Below are positions 40,159 to 48,797 of a stretch of 64,000 nt of DNA, one piece after another. The stretch spans positions 1-64,000 of the forward strand of contig NZ_JUET01000035.1 in the NCBI RefSeq assembly GCF_001006485.1, read 5' to 3'. This DNA is from Tannerella forsythia (lineage in GTDB: Bacteria; Bacteroidota; Bacteroidia; Bacteroidales; Tannerellaceae). A model generated the notes under the pieces. It saw only the letters and a list, made by a program, of their open reading frames with translations. It was not told the origin of the DNA and did not search any database. Every line of letters starts with the position of its first letter. Position 1 is the first letter of the stretch. The position numbers were made by a program, and so were the translations under genes.

Positions 40159-41856
40159 TTACTGCATTGCCAGCAGTTTGCAATACATCCCACCTATTGC
40201 CTCGAGTTCAGCATGCGTACCCTTTTCCGAGAGCAGTCCCTTGTCCATCACGATAATCTGATGGGCATTGCGGATGGTTTGCAGGTGATGGGCAATGACT
40301 AAGACCGTGCGGTTTCGGATAAGGGCGGACATCGCCTGCTGTATTTTGTACTCATTGACGGGATCGACATTGCTTGTTATCTCGTCCAACAGGAGGATGG
40401 GAGCGTCTTTGAGAAAGGCACGGGCAATAGAGAGGCGTTGTTTCTGTCCGCCAGACAGTCCCAAGCCATTCTCTCCGATTTTTGTTTCATAGCCATTTGG
40501 CAGACTGACTATGAAGTCGTGTATCATAGCTTGACGTGCAGCTTCCTCAACTTCTTCCTGTGTGGCATTGCGATTACCCACCTTGATATTGTTTGCGATG
40601 GTGTCGGAAAAGAGGATAACATTCTGCATCACTACGCTGATTTTGCCGAGCAGATAATCGTAGTCCATCTCCCGAATGCCCACACCGCCGATACGGATAC
40701 AGCCTGCCTGCGGTTCCCAAAAGCGGAGCAGCAAATTGGTGATAGTGGTCTTGCCGGAGCCTGACGAACCGACAAGTGCCGTTACCGTCCGTTCGGGGAC
40801 GCTGAACGTGAGGTCGCTCATCTCAAAGCCCTCTTTTTCGTAGCGGAAACCTACGTTTTCAAACGAGAGGTCAAAGCGGTCAACTGTTTTAGGTTGTTCG
40901 GGATTAGTGATAACGGGAGTGTCCAATAGACGGGAAATGCGTCCGTAGCTGTCCTTTACCTTGATGTAGTTCAGCCAATGGCTTTCCATATTGACAAAAG
41001 GCTTGTAGAACTCCTTCGAAACGATGACGAACATCAGGTAAGTGAAAAGGGAAAGTTCGCCGCGCCAAGCCCACCAAAGACCGATTGTTGCCATCAGTGC
41101 GAAAGCCAGCTCAATGAGAAAGACATATCTGCCCACACTCACAGCCGCCTGCCGTGAGGTCTTCTTGCAGCTTTCCCCGAAGTCACTCACGGAACGATCA
41201 AGCCTGTCACGGAACATTCCTTTTCCTCCGAAGACCTTCAGTACAGGTATGCCCTTAACGTATTCCACGAAAAGACTGACCATATCCGCCAGACCGTCTT
41301 GTGCCTCCTGTTGCGCTTTCATTCCCGAACGGATGCCCCGATACAAGGAGAAGAGGGCAACAGGAAGGATGGCAATCATCGCCAACCCCATGTGCCAGTC
41401 CACACAGAACAGCCCGATGCCGAGTATCAGTGCCACGATGAAATCGGCGGACATTCGCGTCCAAAGATGCCCCACAACCATTTCCATATTATCCACGTCT
41501 TTGTGAATGACGGTACTTATCTCGCCCAGCCGTTCATTGGTGTAGAAACCGAGCGAGAACATTTTCAGTTTCAATATGATTTTCTCACGAATACGTTCCA
41601 CGAGGTCGAAGCCGGCAAAGTGCTTGCTCATATCGGCTATGGCATTGGATATGGTTTTCAAAACCAGCAGACCACCGAGTATCCACGCTACCGAAATGAG
41701 TGAAACGCTTTCGCCCGATATATAGCGGTCGATAAGGAACAGGACGGTGAGCATAATCGCTGTGCCACAGAGGGCATAAACTACGAAAAACAGGGCGGAG
41801 ATAATTAGATGCCGCACTCCGCGAGCGGTCAATTCATTCAGTATATTGCGTATCAT
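40159..41856 (-). CDS. ABC half-transporter (exporter fold), second of pair
   Basis: About 565 residues: six membrane helices then an ATPase domain with Walker A GSSGSGKTT, signature LGLSGGQKQRLSIARA and Walker B PILLLDEIT. The usual LDEAT/LDEPT reads LDEITSNVD. ATG 41856 lies 2 bases after the stop of the first gene and is preferred over an in-frame ATG at 41886 that overlaps it. Paired exporter-fold proteins next to a TonB receptor and an AraC regulator are known as siderophore importers (YbtPQ, IrtAB); that role is inferred here. Confidence 0.88.
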   Translation of the reverse strand: MIRNILNELTARGVRHLIISALFFVVYALCGTAIMLTVLFLIDRYISGESVSLISVAWILGGLLVLKTISNAIADMSKHFAGFDLVERIREKIILKLKMFSLGFYTNERLGEISTVIHKDVDNMEMVVGHLWTRMSADFIVALILGIGLFCVDWHMGLAMIAILPVALFSLYRGIRSGMKAQQEAQDGLADMVSLFVEYVKGIPVLKVFGGKGMFRDRLDRSVSDFGESCKKTSRQAAVSVGRYVFLIELAFALMATIGLWWAWRGELSLFTYLMFVIVSKEFYKPFVNMESHWLNYIKVKDSYGRISRLLDTPVITNPEQPKTVDRFDLSFENVGFRYEKEGFEMSDLTFSVPERTVTALVGSSGSGKTTITNLLLRFWEPQAGCIRIGGVGIREMDYDYLLGKISVVMQNVILFSDTIANNIKVGNRNATQEEVEEAARQAMIHDFIVSLPNGYETKIGENGLGLSGGQKQRLSIARAFLKDAPILLLDEITSNVDPVNEYKIQQAMSALIRNRTVLVIAHHLQTIRNAHQIIVMDKGLLSEKGTHAELEAIGGMYCKLLAMQ

Positions 41857-41858
41857 TC

Positions 41859-43604
41859 TTATTCCTCCTCTTCTTTTAATTGCCATTTACTTACCCGTTC
41901 CTGTGTTTCCGTCATATTGCGATATAGTGGGCAGTTGTCCATCAATTCTCCGTGCGTTCCCGTCGCCACGACCTGCCCCTTGTCCATCACGACAATACGT
42001 TCCATATCCTGAATAGTGTTGAGACGGTGGGCGATGGTAATAACGGTTTTGTTGCGCTGTAATTCGTCCAAAGCCTCTTGAATGAGTTTCTCGTTCTCCC
42101 CGTCTAATGCGGCGGTAGCTTCGTCGAGAATGACAATCGGCGAGTCTTTGAGCAGCATCCGAGCAATGGAAATGCGCTGCTTCTCTCCGCCCGAGAATTT
42201 TACGCCCGCTTCACCCGCCAGTGTACCGTAACCATTGGGGAGTCCCACGATAAAGTCGTGTATGCGAGCCTTTCGCGCCGCCGTTTCCACCTCCTCTTGC
42301 GTGGCGGAGGGTTTGCCGATACGAATATTGTCCCGAATACTCGTGTTGAAAAGGAATACCTCCTGTTGCACCATAGAAAAGAAATCGGCAATGTTACGTT
42401 CGGAGAGTTCCGCAAGATTTTCTCCACCCAGTCGAACGGTTCCCGACTGCGGTTGCCAGAAACCCATCATCAGGCTTGCCAATGTGCTTTTGCCTGACCC
42501 CGATTCGCCCACAATAGCCGTATGGCTGCCCTTGGGAAATTGCAGATTGACATCATGCAACGCACTGTCTTTCTTATTCGGGTAGGCAAATGTCACGTGT
42601 GCGAAACTGACATCGGTCTGCATGGCATCCGTATTTCTGTCTGCCGTATCCTTTGCAGGTACTTCGGTAATCGACTGAACCCTCGCCAACGACTGCCCAT
42701 AAACAATCCTGAAATGTTGGAACGTAGCCAGTTTGGCAAAGGAAGACGAGAACAGTCCGCCCAATATCAGGGCGAGAATAAAACGTGCCACGGTCAGTTC
42801 GCCCGAACTCATCAGCCATAGACCGACAAGCGTCATCATCACAATACCGCCCTCTAAAAACATCGTGATGAGCGTCATCGGCATGGTAACGCTGAACATA
42901 CTCCGCTTCACCCAGCGGATATAGTCGTGCATACCACCGAGAACTCGCTCTGTTCGGGTCTCCTCGTGGCTGAATGCCTTGACGACCGGTATTGTAGCCA
43001 CATATTCCAAAAGGTCTTCCGACATTTTTTGCGTACTTTCCATAAAGTGACGAAAGCTCTTGCCCCAAAGCGTTTTGACTGCCATCTGCAAGAGAAATGC
43101 CAACGGTAGCAGCGATACGAGTGACAGTCCCAGCCGCCAGTCCAATACCATGACAATTCCCCAGAGTAAGGTTGGGAAAAGCGTTGCCGAGAGGATTTCG
43201 GGCAGTCCGTGCGCCAAATAAATCTCGATTTGCTCCACGTCATGATTGATAATGTTCACCAAATCACCCACTTTCCGTTCTTGAAAGAAACCGAGAGGTA
43301 ACCGTCCGAGATGGCTCACGATGCGCATTCTTAACTGTGTGAGAGCGTTGTAAGCCGAACGATGCGCCCTCCAAATCGAAGTTCCGTAGAAGATGCCATG
43401 AAACAAGGCAAACAGTACCATTGCTACCCCGATGCTCCCGACCATGGTAGTAGTAAGCGTGCTATCTATCAGCCTGTCCACCGCCCACACCACAAGTAGT
43501 AGGGGCAGCGTACCGAAGACAAGATGCAGTATGACCACAGCATTGGAGAGCAGGCTGCGGCTCTCCCGTTCCTCATCGAGAGGCTTGATTTTTTGTTTAT
43601 CCAT
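41859..43604 (-). CDS. ABC half-transporter (exporter fold), first of pair
   Basis: About 581 residues: six membrane helices (about 20-320) and an ATPase domain with Walker A GESGSGKST, Q-loop MVQQEVFLFN, signature FSGGEKQRISIARM, Walker B PIVILDEATAALD and the H-loop TIAHRLNTI. ATG 43604 is preferred over 43679 because the longer form would include the promoter box at 43633. It most likely pairs with the following half-transporter as a heterodimer. Divergent from the TonB receptor gene. Confidence 0.9.
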   Translation of the reverse strand: MDKQKIKPLDEERESRSLLSNAVVILHLVFGTLPLLLVVWAVDRLIDSTLTTTMVGSIGVAMVLFALFHGIFYGTSIWRAHRSAYNALTQLRMRIVSHLGRLPLGFFQERKVGDLVNIINHDVEQIEIYLAHGLPEILSATLFPTLLWGIVMVLDWRLGLSLVSLLPLAFLLQMAVKTLWGKSFRHFMESTQKMSEDLLEYVATIPVVKAFSHEETRTERVLGGMHDYIRWVKRSMFSVTMPMTLITMFLEGGIVMMTLVGLWLMSSGELTVARFILALILGGLFSSSFAKLATFQHFRIVYGQSLARVQSITEVPAKDTADRNTDAMQTDVSFAHVTFAYPNKKDSALHDVNLQFPKGSHTAIVGESGSGKSTLASLMMGFWQPQSGTVRLGGENLAELSERNIADFFSMVQQEVFLFNTSIRDNIRIGKPSATQEEVETAARKARIHDFIVGLPNGYGTLAGEAGVKFSGGEKQRISIARMLLKDSPIVILDEATAALDGENEKLIQEALDELQRNKTVITIAHRLNTIQDMERIVVMDKGQVVATGTHGELMDNCPLYRNMTETQERVSKWQLKEEEE

Positions 43605-43632
43605 ATATCTGTCGTTTTGATTTTCTGAGGAG

Positions 43633-43640
43633 CAAAAGTA
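43633..43640 (-). promoter_or_regulatory. -7 box of the ABC transporter operon
   Basis: Minus strand TACTTTTG matches TAnnTTTG, 29 bases upstream of ATG 43604. The inverted ATACCCC motif at 43661-43667 lies just upstream, near the -33 position. Confidence 0.5.
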
Positions 43641-43660
43641 CGGAGACATACATGGGTAAA

Positions 43661-43749
43661 ATACCCCGAATGAATACAATACTGCCCGAAAACGACATAT
43701 TGAAAGCAGAATGACTCAATAGGGGTATAGGTGTGGATGATTGGGGTAT
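43661..43749. promoter_or_regulatory. Likely AraC-type operator sites (GGGGTAT)
   Basis: GGGGTAT occurs at 43722-43728 and 43743-43749, exactly 21 bp apart and in the same direction, with similar flanks (CAATAGGGGTATAG, GATTGGGGTATTT). An inverted copy, ATACCCC, is at 43661-43667. AraC-family proteins bind direct repeats spaced by two turns. The 43743 copy ends where the -33 element of the TonB receptor promoter would be; the inverted copy serves the other direction. Confidence 0.6.
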
Positions 43750-43769
43750 TTCTTACAGGGTGACCATCT

Positions 43770-43777
43770 TAAATTTG
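43770..43777 (+). promoter_or_regulatory. -7 box of the TonB receptor operon
   Basis: TAAATTTG matches TAnnTTTG. TTTC at 43749-43752 is a weak -33 with a 17-base spacer, consistent with a promoter that needs an activator bound at the adjacent GGGGTAT repeats. ATG is 28 bases downstream. Confidence 0.55.
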
Positions 43778-43805
43778 CAGAAAAAATCAAAGATGAATAG
43801 ATTGC

Positions 43806-46181
43806 ATGAAAATTTCAACGTTTAATCATATTAAAAGAGGTGTAAGTTTGATGCTTGTTTTGGGGATATTGCCACTATATCTTCATGCACAGACAAACAC
43901 TGTCGAATTAAAAGTAGTCGATGCAGAAAATAGAAGTATAGTTGAATCTGCGACAGTCCAATGGAAACCTGTAGGTGTAGCCAAATTCAAAGATGGAGCT
44001 TTGACGAACCGGCATGGTGTGGTTCATATATCAATGAAAGAAAAAAAAGCGTATGTAGTTTTGGTTCGATACGTTGGATATGAAACGGTTACAGACACGT
44101 TGAAATACCCAACAAATAAACATATGATACACCTTCGCCCAAATGCACAGCAATTGGACGGAGTTGTTGTCACAGGTAAATCAAGGGCTCAAGTTATGCG
44201 AGAATCGCCTGAAGCTATTACCGTTATCAGTGGAAAAGAATTACAAGGACGTTCTGTTTCGTTAGAGTCCGCATTAAATAAAACAATCGGCTTGAAAGTA
44301 GGACAAAGTGGTGGTTTAGGAAGTAATTCAAGAATTATTGTTCATGGCTTGGAGGGCAATCGTATTCAAATTCTATGGGATGGTATTCCGATGAATACTT
44401 CGGACGGAGTCTTTTCTCTTGATGAGATTCTAATAGACATTATTGAACGGATAGAAATATATAAGAGTATTATTCCTGCTCGCTTTGGATGCGATGGTTT
44501 AGGAGGGGCTGTTAATATCGTTACGAAAGAGTTTAGTACGGACTATTTGGATGCTTCATACGAACTTGGCTCTTATCAAACGCACAAAGGAAGTGTCTTT
44601 TCACGGAAGAATTTCCCTAAGAGCGGTATTCTGCTCGGTGCGGGAGGTTATTATACGTCTGCAAAGAATGATTACCCTTTCAGAGTTCCCGAAAGAGAGA
44701 ATCTGTTGGTGAAGCGAGATCACGACCGTTTTCGTTCGTATATGCTGAAAGGGAAAATAGCTTTCACAAAACTTTGGTTCGACGAAATTAGTACCGAGTT
44801 CGGGTATTACAATCGTTTTAACGAGATACAAGGGGTATTGAAGAATATCCAGCACGCGGAGAACAAATCCGGGATGTTCATGCTCGAAAACAAATTGATA
44901 AAAAGTGGAATGCTGAACAATCGCCTCAACTTCGAATCGCATTTCTCCCTCTCGCATACGACGAACAATTTTGTGGATACTGCACGGGTAAATCATGACT
45001 TCGAAGGGAATGTTTATCCCGCTCCCAACGGTCAAGGAGAGACGGGAAGTGTTCCTCATGCTTCAGACGATAAGTTTTTTGAACTCAATGAACGTATCAA
45101 TTTCGATTACAGAATTTCGTCCAATCACAATCTCAACCTCAATGTCTTGCTCAATTACGCACATGAAAAACCGAAGGATGACCTTGCCAGCAAACATGCA
45201 GGATTTGAAGTGGCTGGCTTTCCAAGAAAGAAAACAAGTGTTGTGTCTGGGCTTACTTATGAAGCAAAACTATTCAATAGTAAACTAACTAACATGTTAT
45301 CTGCAAAACATTATTATTTGCATTCGAAAATAGACGATTTGACTTCATATGAAATTTCAACACCTCCAAAACAAAAAGAGAACACAGCTTTGCAGTTCGG
45401 CTGGATTGAGGCGATGAAATACGAACCTTTCAACGGATTTCATCTAAAAGCATCTTACCAACGGGCAATACGCCTTCCCAATTCAAAAGAGTTATTCGGG
45501 GATGGTATTATTACATTCCCTGCTGCGGGATTGAAACCTGAAAAAAGCCACAACTTTAACTTGGGATTCCTGATAGATAAAAACGAGGTTTTTGGGATGT
45601 CAAGACTTCAATTCGAAGTAAACGGTTTTTATATGCAAGTTAGCGATATGATAAAACTCATACATCAGCACATGGCAGCAGGATACGTCAATGCAGAAAA
45701 AGTCCGTATTAAAGGCTTTGAAACGGAATTGAAAGCAGATATTACTCCATCAGTATACGCTTATGCCAACTTTACCTATCAGGACGTACGTGACGTGCTT
45801 GACTATTTGCCTCATAGCACTACTCCGAATCCAACAAAGGGGATGCGTGTGCCAAACATTCCCTATTTATTTGCCAATTTCGGAGCAGAGTATCACAGTG
45901 ATAACTTGTTGAAAAATTGGCATGTCAAAGCTTTTTGGGATGGAAAATTCACTGAAGAATTCTTCTATTTCTGGGAACTGACTGAACAACAGAAGCGTCG
46001 TATTCCTCGTAGTTTCACCAATGACATCGGTGTTTTAATGACCTATAAGAATAGATATTCCATTGCCTTGGAATGTCATAATATCGCAGACAAAGAAGTG
46101 TGGGATCAGTTCCGGCGTCCATTGGCAGGACGCACCTTTCACATCAAATTTAGATATGTATTTTCAAAAGGAATTTTTTAA
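43806..46181 (+). CDS. TonB-dependent outer membrane receptor
   Basis: A 791-residue receptor. Signal peptide (about 1-28, ending LHAQ), a carboxypeptidase-regulatory-like domain (about 30-112), plug domain (about 118-235, with QVMRESPEAITVISGKELQGR and GLGGAVNIVTKEF), then a 22-strand type barrel. It ends with TFHIKFRYVFSKGIF, a typical terminal strand region. Together with the following lipoprotein it resembles XusA-XusB of Bacteroides, which take up foreign siderophores; the ligand here is not known. Base composition is more AT-rich than in the housekeeping genes nearby. Confidence 0.9.
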   Translation: MKISTFNHIKRGVSLMLVLGILPLYLHAQTNTVELKVVDAENRSIVESATVQWKPVGVAKFKDGALTNRHGVVHISMKEKKAYVVLVRYVGYETVTDTLKYPTNKHMIHLRPNAQQLDGVVVTGKSRAQVMRESPEAITVISGKELQGRSVSLESALNKTIGLKVGQSGGLGSNSRIIVHGLEGNRIQILWDGIPMNTSDGVFSLDEILIDIIERIEIYKSIIPARFGCDGLGGAVNIVTKEFSTDYLDASYELGSYQTHKGSVFSRKNFPKSGILLGAGGYYTSAKNDYPFRVPERENLLVKRDHDRFRSYMLKGKIAFTKLWFDEISTEFGYYNRFNEIQGVLKNIQHAENKSGMFMLENKLIKSGMLNNRLNFESHFSLSHTTNNFVDTARVNHDFEGNVYPAPNGQGETGSVPHASDDKFFELNERINFDYRISSNHNLNLNVLLNYAHEKPKDDLASKHAGFEVAGFPRKKTSVVSGLTYEAKLFNSKLTNMLSAKHYYLHSKIDDLTSYEISTPPKQKENTALQFGWIEAMKYEPFNGFHLKASYQRAIRLPNSKELFGDGIITFPAAGLKPEKSHNFNLGFLIDKNEVFGMSRLQFEVNGFYMQVSDMIKLIHQHMAAGYVNAEKVRIKGFETELKADITPSVYAYANFTYQDVRDVLDYLPHSTTPNPTKGMRVPNIPYLFANFGAEYHSDNLLKNWHVKAFWDGKFTEEFFYFWELTEQQKRRIPRSFTNDIGVLMTYKNRYSIALECHNIADKEVWDQFRRPLAGRTFHIKFRYVFSKGIF

Positions 46182-46201
46182 CTCAATAAATAATAAAGTC
46201 A

Positions 46202-47416
46202 ATGAAAACAACAACATTTCAGCACATAGCTTTGTGGGCTATGTTTATCGGAGCATTCGGTTTAACATCATGCGATAAGAATGATGAGCCAACCCCAAAA
46301 CCTGAAGAAACGAAACAGCATTTTGTTTGTTTCAACACGGTCGATCAGAAAATCGATTACTTAGGTACATTTGCAGACCTTACTCAAAAGGCAGTGGACA
46401 ACAAAAAAGCTTTTGAATTTGCTTTCGGTGCCTACCCTTTTGCACAAGGAAATACGGTGCTTGTCGCTGATGGAAACGGAGGTGATAAAGTTCATAAATT
46501 CACACGTGATGCTAATGGTTATCTCATGAGGGGAGAATCCGTGACTTTCGGACAGGGGTCAGCTCCCGGAGAAATCACCTTTTCTAATGATGGGAAAGCT
46601 TATGTCGTACTCAGCCAACGTGGTAAAATCAGCATTCTCGACATCCAAACGATGAAGCAAACGGCAGAAATCGATCTCTCTGAGTATGCTTATAAAGATA
46701 ATAATCCAGATCCAGGCTGTGCAGTTCTCTCCAAATCAAAGGATAAACTCTATGTGGCACTTCAACAGAAGCAAACGCGATATACTGCCTATCCGGGCAT
46801 TGGAGCGGAAGTAGCCATCATCAATTTGAAAACCAATCAAGTAGAGAAAGTTATAAAAGACGACCGTGTTGGATTTGTTGGTTTGTTCCGACACACGATT
46901 GCTTTCACTGACGAATTGGGAGATATATATTTCTACAGCCTCGGCATGGAAGGCAATAATCCTTTGAAGGATGGTTTTGTACGTATCAAGAATGGAACAG
47001 ATGAATGGGATAAGGATTACCACTTCCAACTTTCAAAAACCCCTGCAACAGGTATTGACAAACCACACAGTTGGATACTCTATTATCACTATGCAGGTAA
47101 TGGGATTGTGTACGCATGTGTTAATATCCCTTCTCTTACAACGCACGACGACCCTATGCAATCATCTATTCTTGACTTTAATTATCAACCTGTCAAAATT
47201 GATGTACGGAATAAAACCATTGAGAAAATCAATCTTCCTCTAACTACAAGTATGGGATGCTTTACTTATGGTAAATGGAAAGATGAAATAGTTTTTGGCA
47301 TGACTTGCAAGGAAGGAACAGGTTACTATACTTATAATCCAACAACAGGCGCATGCTCACCTAAACCTGTGGTTACGACTGTTGGTGTACCGTCAAGTTT
47401 ACTCGTATTCGAATAA
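46202..47416 (+). CDS. Surface lipoprotein, beta-propeller type (XusB-like, DUF4374-like)
   Basis: A 404-residue lipoprotein: signal peptide with lipobox LTSC (cysteine at about 24) followed by DKNDEP, an acidic start that favours export to the cell surface in Bacteroidetes. The rest shows repeated strand patterns (VLVADGNGGDKVHKFTRD, KAYVVLSQRGKISILDIQTMKQT, VAIINLKTNQVEKV) as in propellers. Encoded 20 bases after the receptor, it probably captures the ligand and hands it over. Assignment to the XusB/DUF4374 group is by resemblance only. Confidence 0.75.
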   Translation: MKTTTFQHIALWAMFIGAFGLTSCDKNDEPTPKPEETKQHFVCFNTVDQKIDYLGTFADLTQKAVDNKKAFEFAFGAYPFAQGNTVLVADGNGGDKVHKFTRDANGYLMRGESVTFGQGSAPGEITFSNDGKAYVVLSQRGKISILDIQTMKQTAEIDLSEYAYKDNNPDPGCAVLSKSKDKLYVALQQKQTRYTAYPGIGAEVAIINLKTNQVEKVIKDDRVGFVGLFRHTIAFTDELGDIYFYSLGMEGNNPLKDGFVRIKNGTDEWDKDYHFQLSKTPATGIDKPHSWILYYHYAGNGIVYACVNIPSLTTHDDPMQSSILDFNYQPVKIDVRNKTIEKINLPLTTSMGCFTYGKWKDEIVFGMTCKEGTGYYTYNPTTGACSPKPVVTTVGVPSSLLVFE

Positions 47417-47422
47417 TGAACA

Positions 47423-47470
47423 AAAGAGGGAGATTGTTGCTTAGTGGTTCTATCTCCCTCTTTGTTTTAT
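47423..47470 (+). terminator. Intrinsic terminator of the TonB receptor operon
   Basis: AAAGAGGGAGAT (47423-47434) and ATCTCCCTCTTT (47452-47463) form a perfect 12-bp stem, loop of 17, followed by GTTTTAT. It starts 7 bases after the lipoprotein stop. Confidence 0.88.
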
Positions 47471-47532
47471 CTTTATATTATCAGTACGGGTAAAAATCAG
47501 TAATTTCTCCATCTTTTATCCTGATTGATCAT

Positions 47533-47540
47533 TATCTTTG
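47533..47540 (+). promoter_or_regulatory. -7 box of the AraC-type gene
   Basis: TATCTTTG matches TAnnTTTG and is only 12 bases before ATG 47553, so the leader is very short. A T-run (47514-47517) is the nearest -33 candidate. Confidence 0.55.
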
Positions 47541-47552
47541 CAAAAAAAACAT

Positions 47553-48533
47553 ATGACAATAGAATTTTGTGCGATCAATAAACCTGAAGATTGGATTGAG
47601 ATGGTTGCTGAACAATTCGGCACATCGGTAACGGATAACGGTTTTACCGTTCCATCTTCGGTGGGCAGCGGTTTTTTCAAACAATACTACCCGTTGCCGT
47701 GGCTCACATTGACCTACATTAGTTTCCTATCATACGAATCGATGACAATGGTGCGTCGCTCCGTGGAAAACTCGAAATGGATTCCTGTGATGTTCTATAT
47801 CAACGAGCATAAACACGAGCAGATTATCGGTACAAGCACGAAGACGGTCGGGGTGGATACACTCGATGGTATCTTTATGCCTTCAAGTAATATCCCCACG
47901 GAGTGGACTTTCGCACCCAAACGACAGTATGAAAATATCACATTGACTTTTAACAAGGATTGGATAGAGCAAATGGATACGGCTTGCGAAACCTATATCG
48001 GTCGGTTGTTCCAATCGGACAAGTCTTTTTATCTCTTCGAGACTATCACACCTGCGATGCAACGAGTATTGTATGGCATCAAGGCGATAGCCAAAAGCGA
48101 TGCACCTTTCTCTCCCCTCCATCTGCACGGAAAGGCAATAGAACTGCTGACGATATTCCTTGAAAAACTCGAAAAGCGTTCGGAAGTAAAATCTCTTTCC
48201 AACTTAAATTTGAACGATGTGGAGGCTGTCTTCCGTGTCCGTCGTCAGATTTTACAAAGCTTGAGCAACGTACCGAGCATTCCCGAGTTGGCACGTGAAG
48301 CTGCCATGAGCAGTTCCAAACTACAAAAATGCTTCAAGCAAGTTATCGGCAAGGCGATTGCCGAGTATGCCCTATCCGAAAAGATGGAATGGGCAAAACG
48401 TTTGCTTTCCACCCGTCTTTACTCTGTATCCGAAGTAGGCTATAGAATCGGATATGCCAATCTCAGCCATTTTACAGAGGCTTTTCGCAAATATCACAGA
48501 ATAAAACCCAAGCAATATCTCGATTCCCTGTGA
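47553..48533 (+). CDS. AraC-family transcriptional regulator (PchR-like)
   Basis: About 326 residues. The C-terminal 100 residues hold two helix-turn-helix motifs (IPELAREAAMSSSKLQKCFKQ and VSEVGYRIGYANLSHFTEAFRKYHRIKP). The N-terminal 220 residues would sense the ligand. Its position beside TonB receptor and ABC genes suggests control of that locus in the manner of PchR/YbtA, which respond to a siderophore. ATG 47553 is preferred to an upstream TTG at 47538, which lies inside the promoter box. Confidence 0.88.
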   Translation: MTIEFCAINKPEDWIEMVAEQFGTSVTDNGFTVPSSVGSGFFKQYYPLPWLTLTYISFLSYESMTMVRRSVENSKWIPVMFYINEHKHEQIIGTSTKTVGVDTLDGIFMPSSNIPTEWTFAPKRQYENITLTFNKDWIEQMDTACETYIGRLFQSDKSFYLFETITPAMQRVLYGIKAIAKSDAPFSPLHLHGKAIELLTIFLEKLEKRSEVKSLSNLNLNDVEAVFRVRRQILQSLSNVPSIPELAREAAMSSSKLQKCFKQVIGKAIAEYALSEKMEWAKRLLSTRLYSVSEVGYRIGYANLSHFTEAFRKYHRIKPKQYLDSL

Positions 48534-48766
48534 GTTTAATGTAATAGGGATATTGCTTGCCATTTAATGGTTATTTTACCCTAAACAGTCTTCCAAACTT
48601 TGCCTGCAAAAAGGTTCATCCGACATTTCGCGTGCTACGGCAATCATGCAATGCGTATAGTCTCGAAAAAGTCTCATGCCACAAAATATTGATTGGACCA
48701 CTGAAAATCGACCGTGCCGCCCCCGATTTTTATGGCATACGGTCGTTGTTATTTACAGAAAAGCAC

Positions 48767-48774
48767 TATCTTTG
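48767..48774 (+). promoter_or_regulatory. -7 box of purB
   Basis: TATCTTTG matches TAnnTTTG; GTTG at 48745-48748 is a fair -33 with an 18-base spacer. The ATG is 24 bases downstream. Confidence 0.6.
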
Positions 48775-48797
48775 TACCTTAATTTTATTCATAAGGA

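Noticed and set aside
39886-48600. Possible genomic island inserted at tRNA-Phe
   Set aside because: The AT-rich siderophore locus sits next to the tRNA, but no repeat of the tRNA 3' end, integrase or mobility gene is seen.
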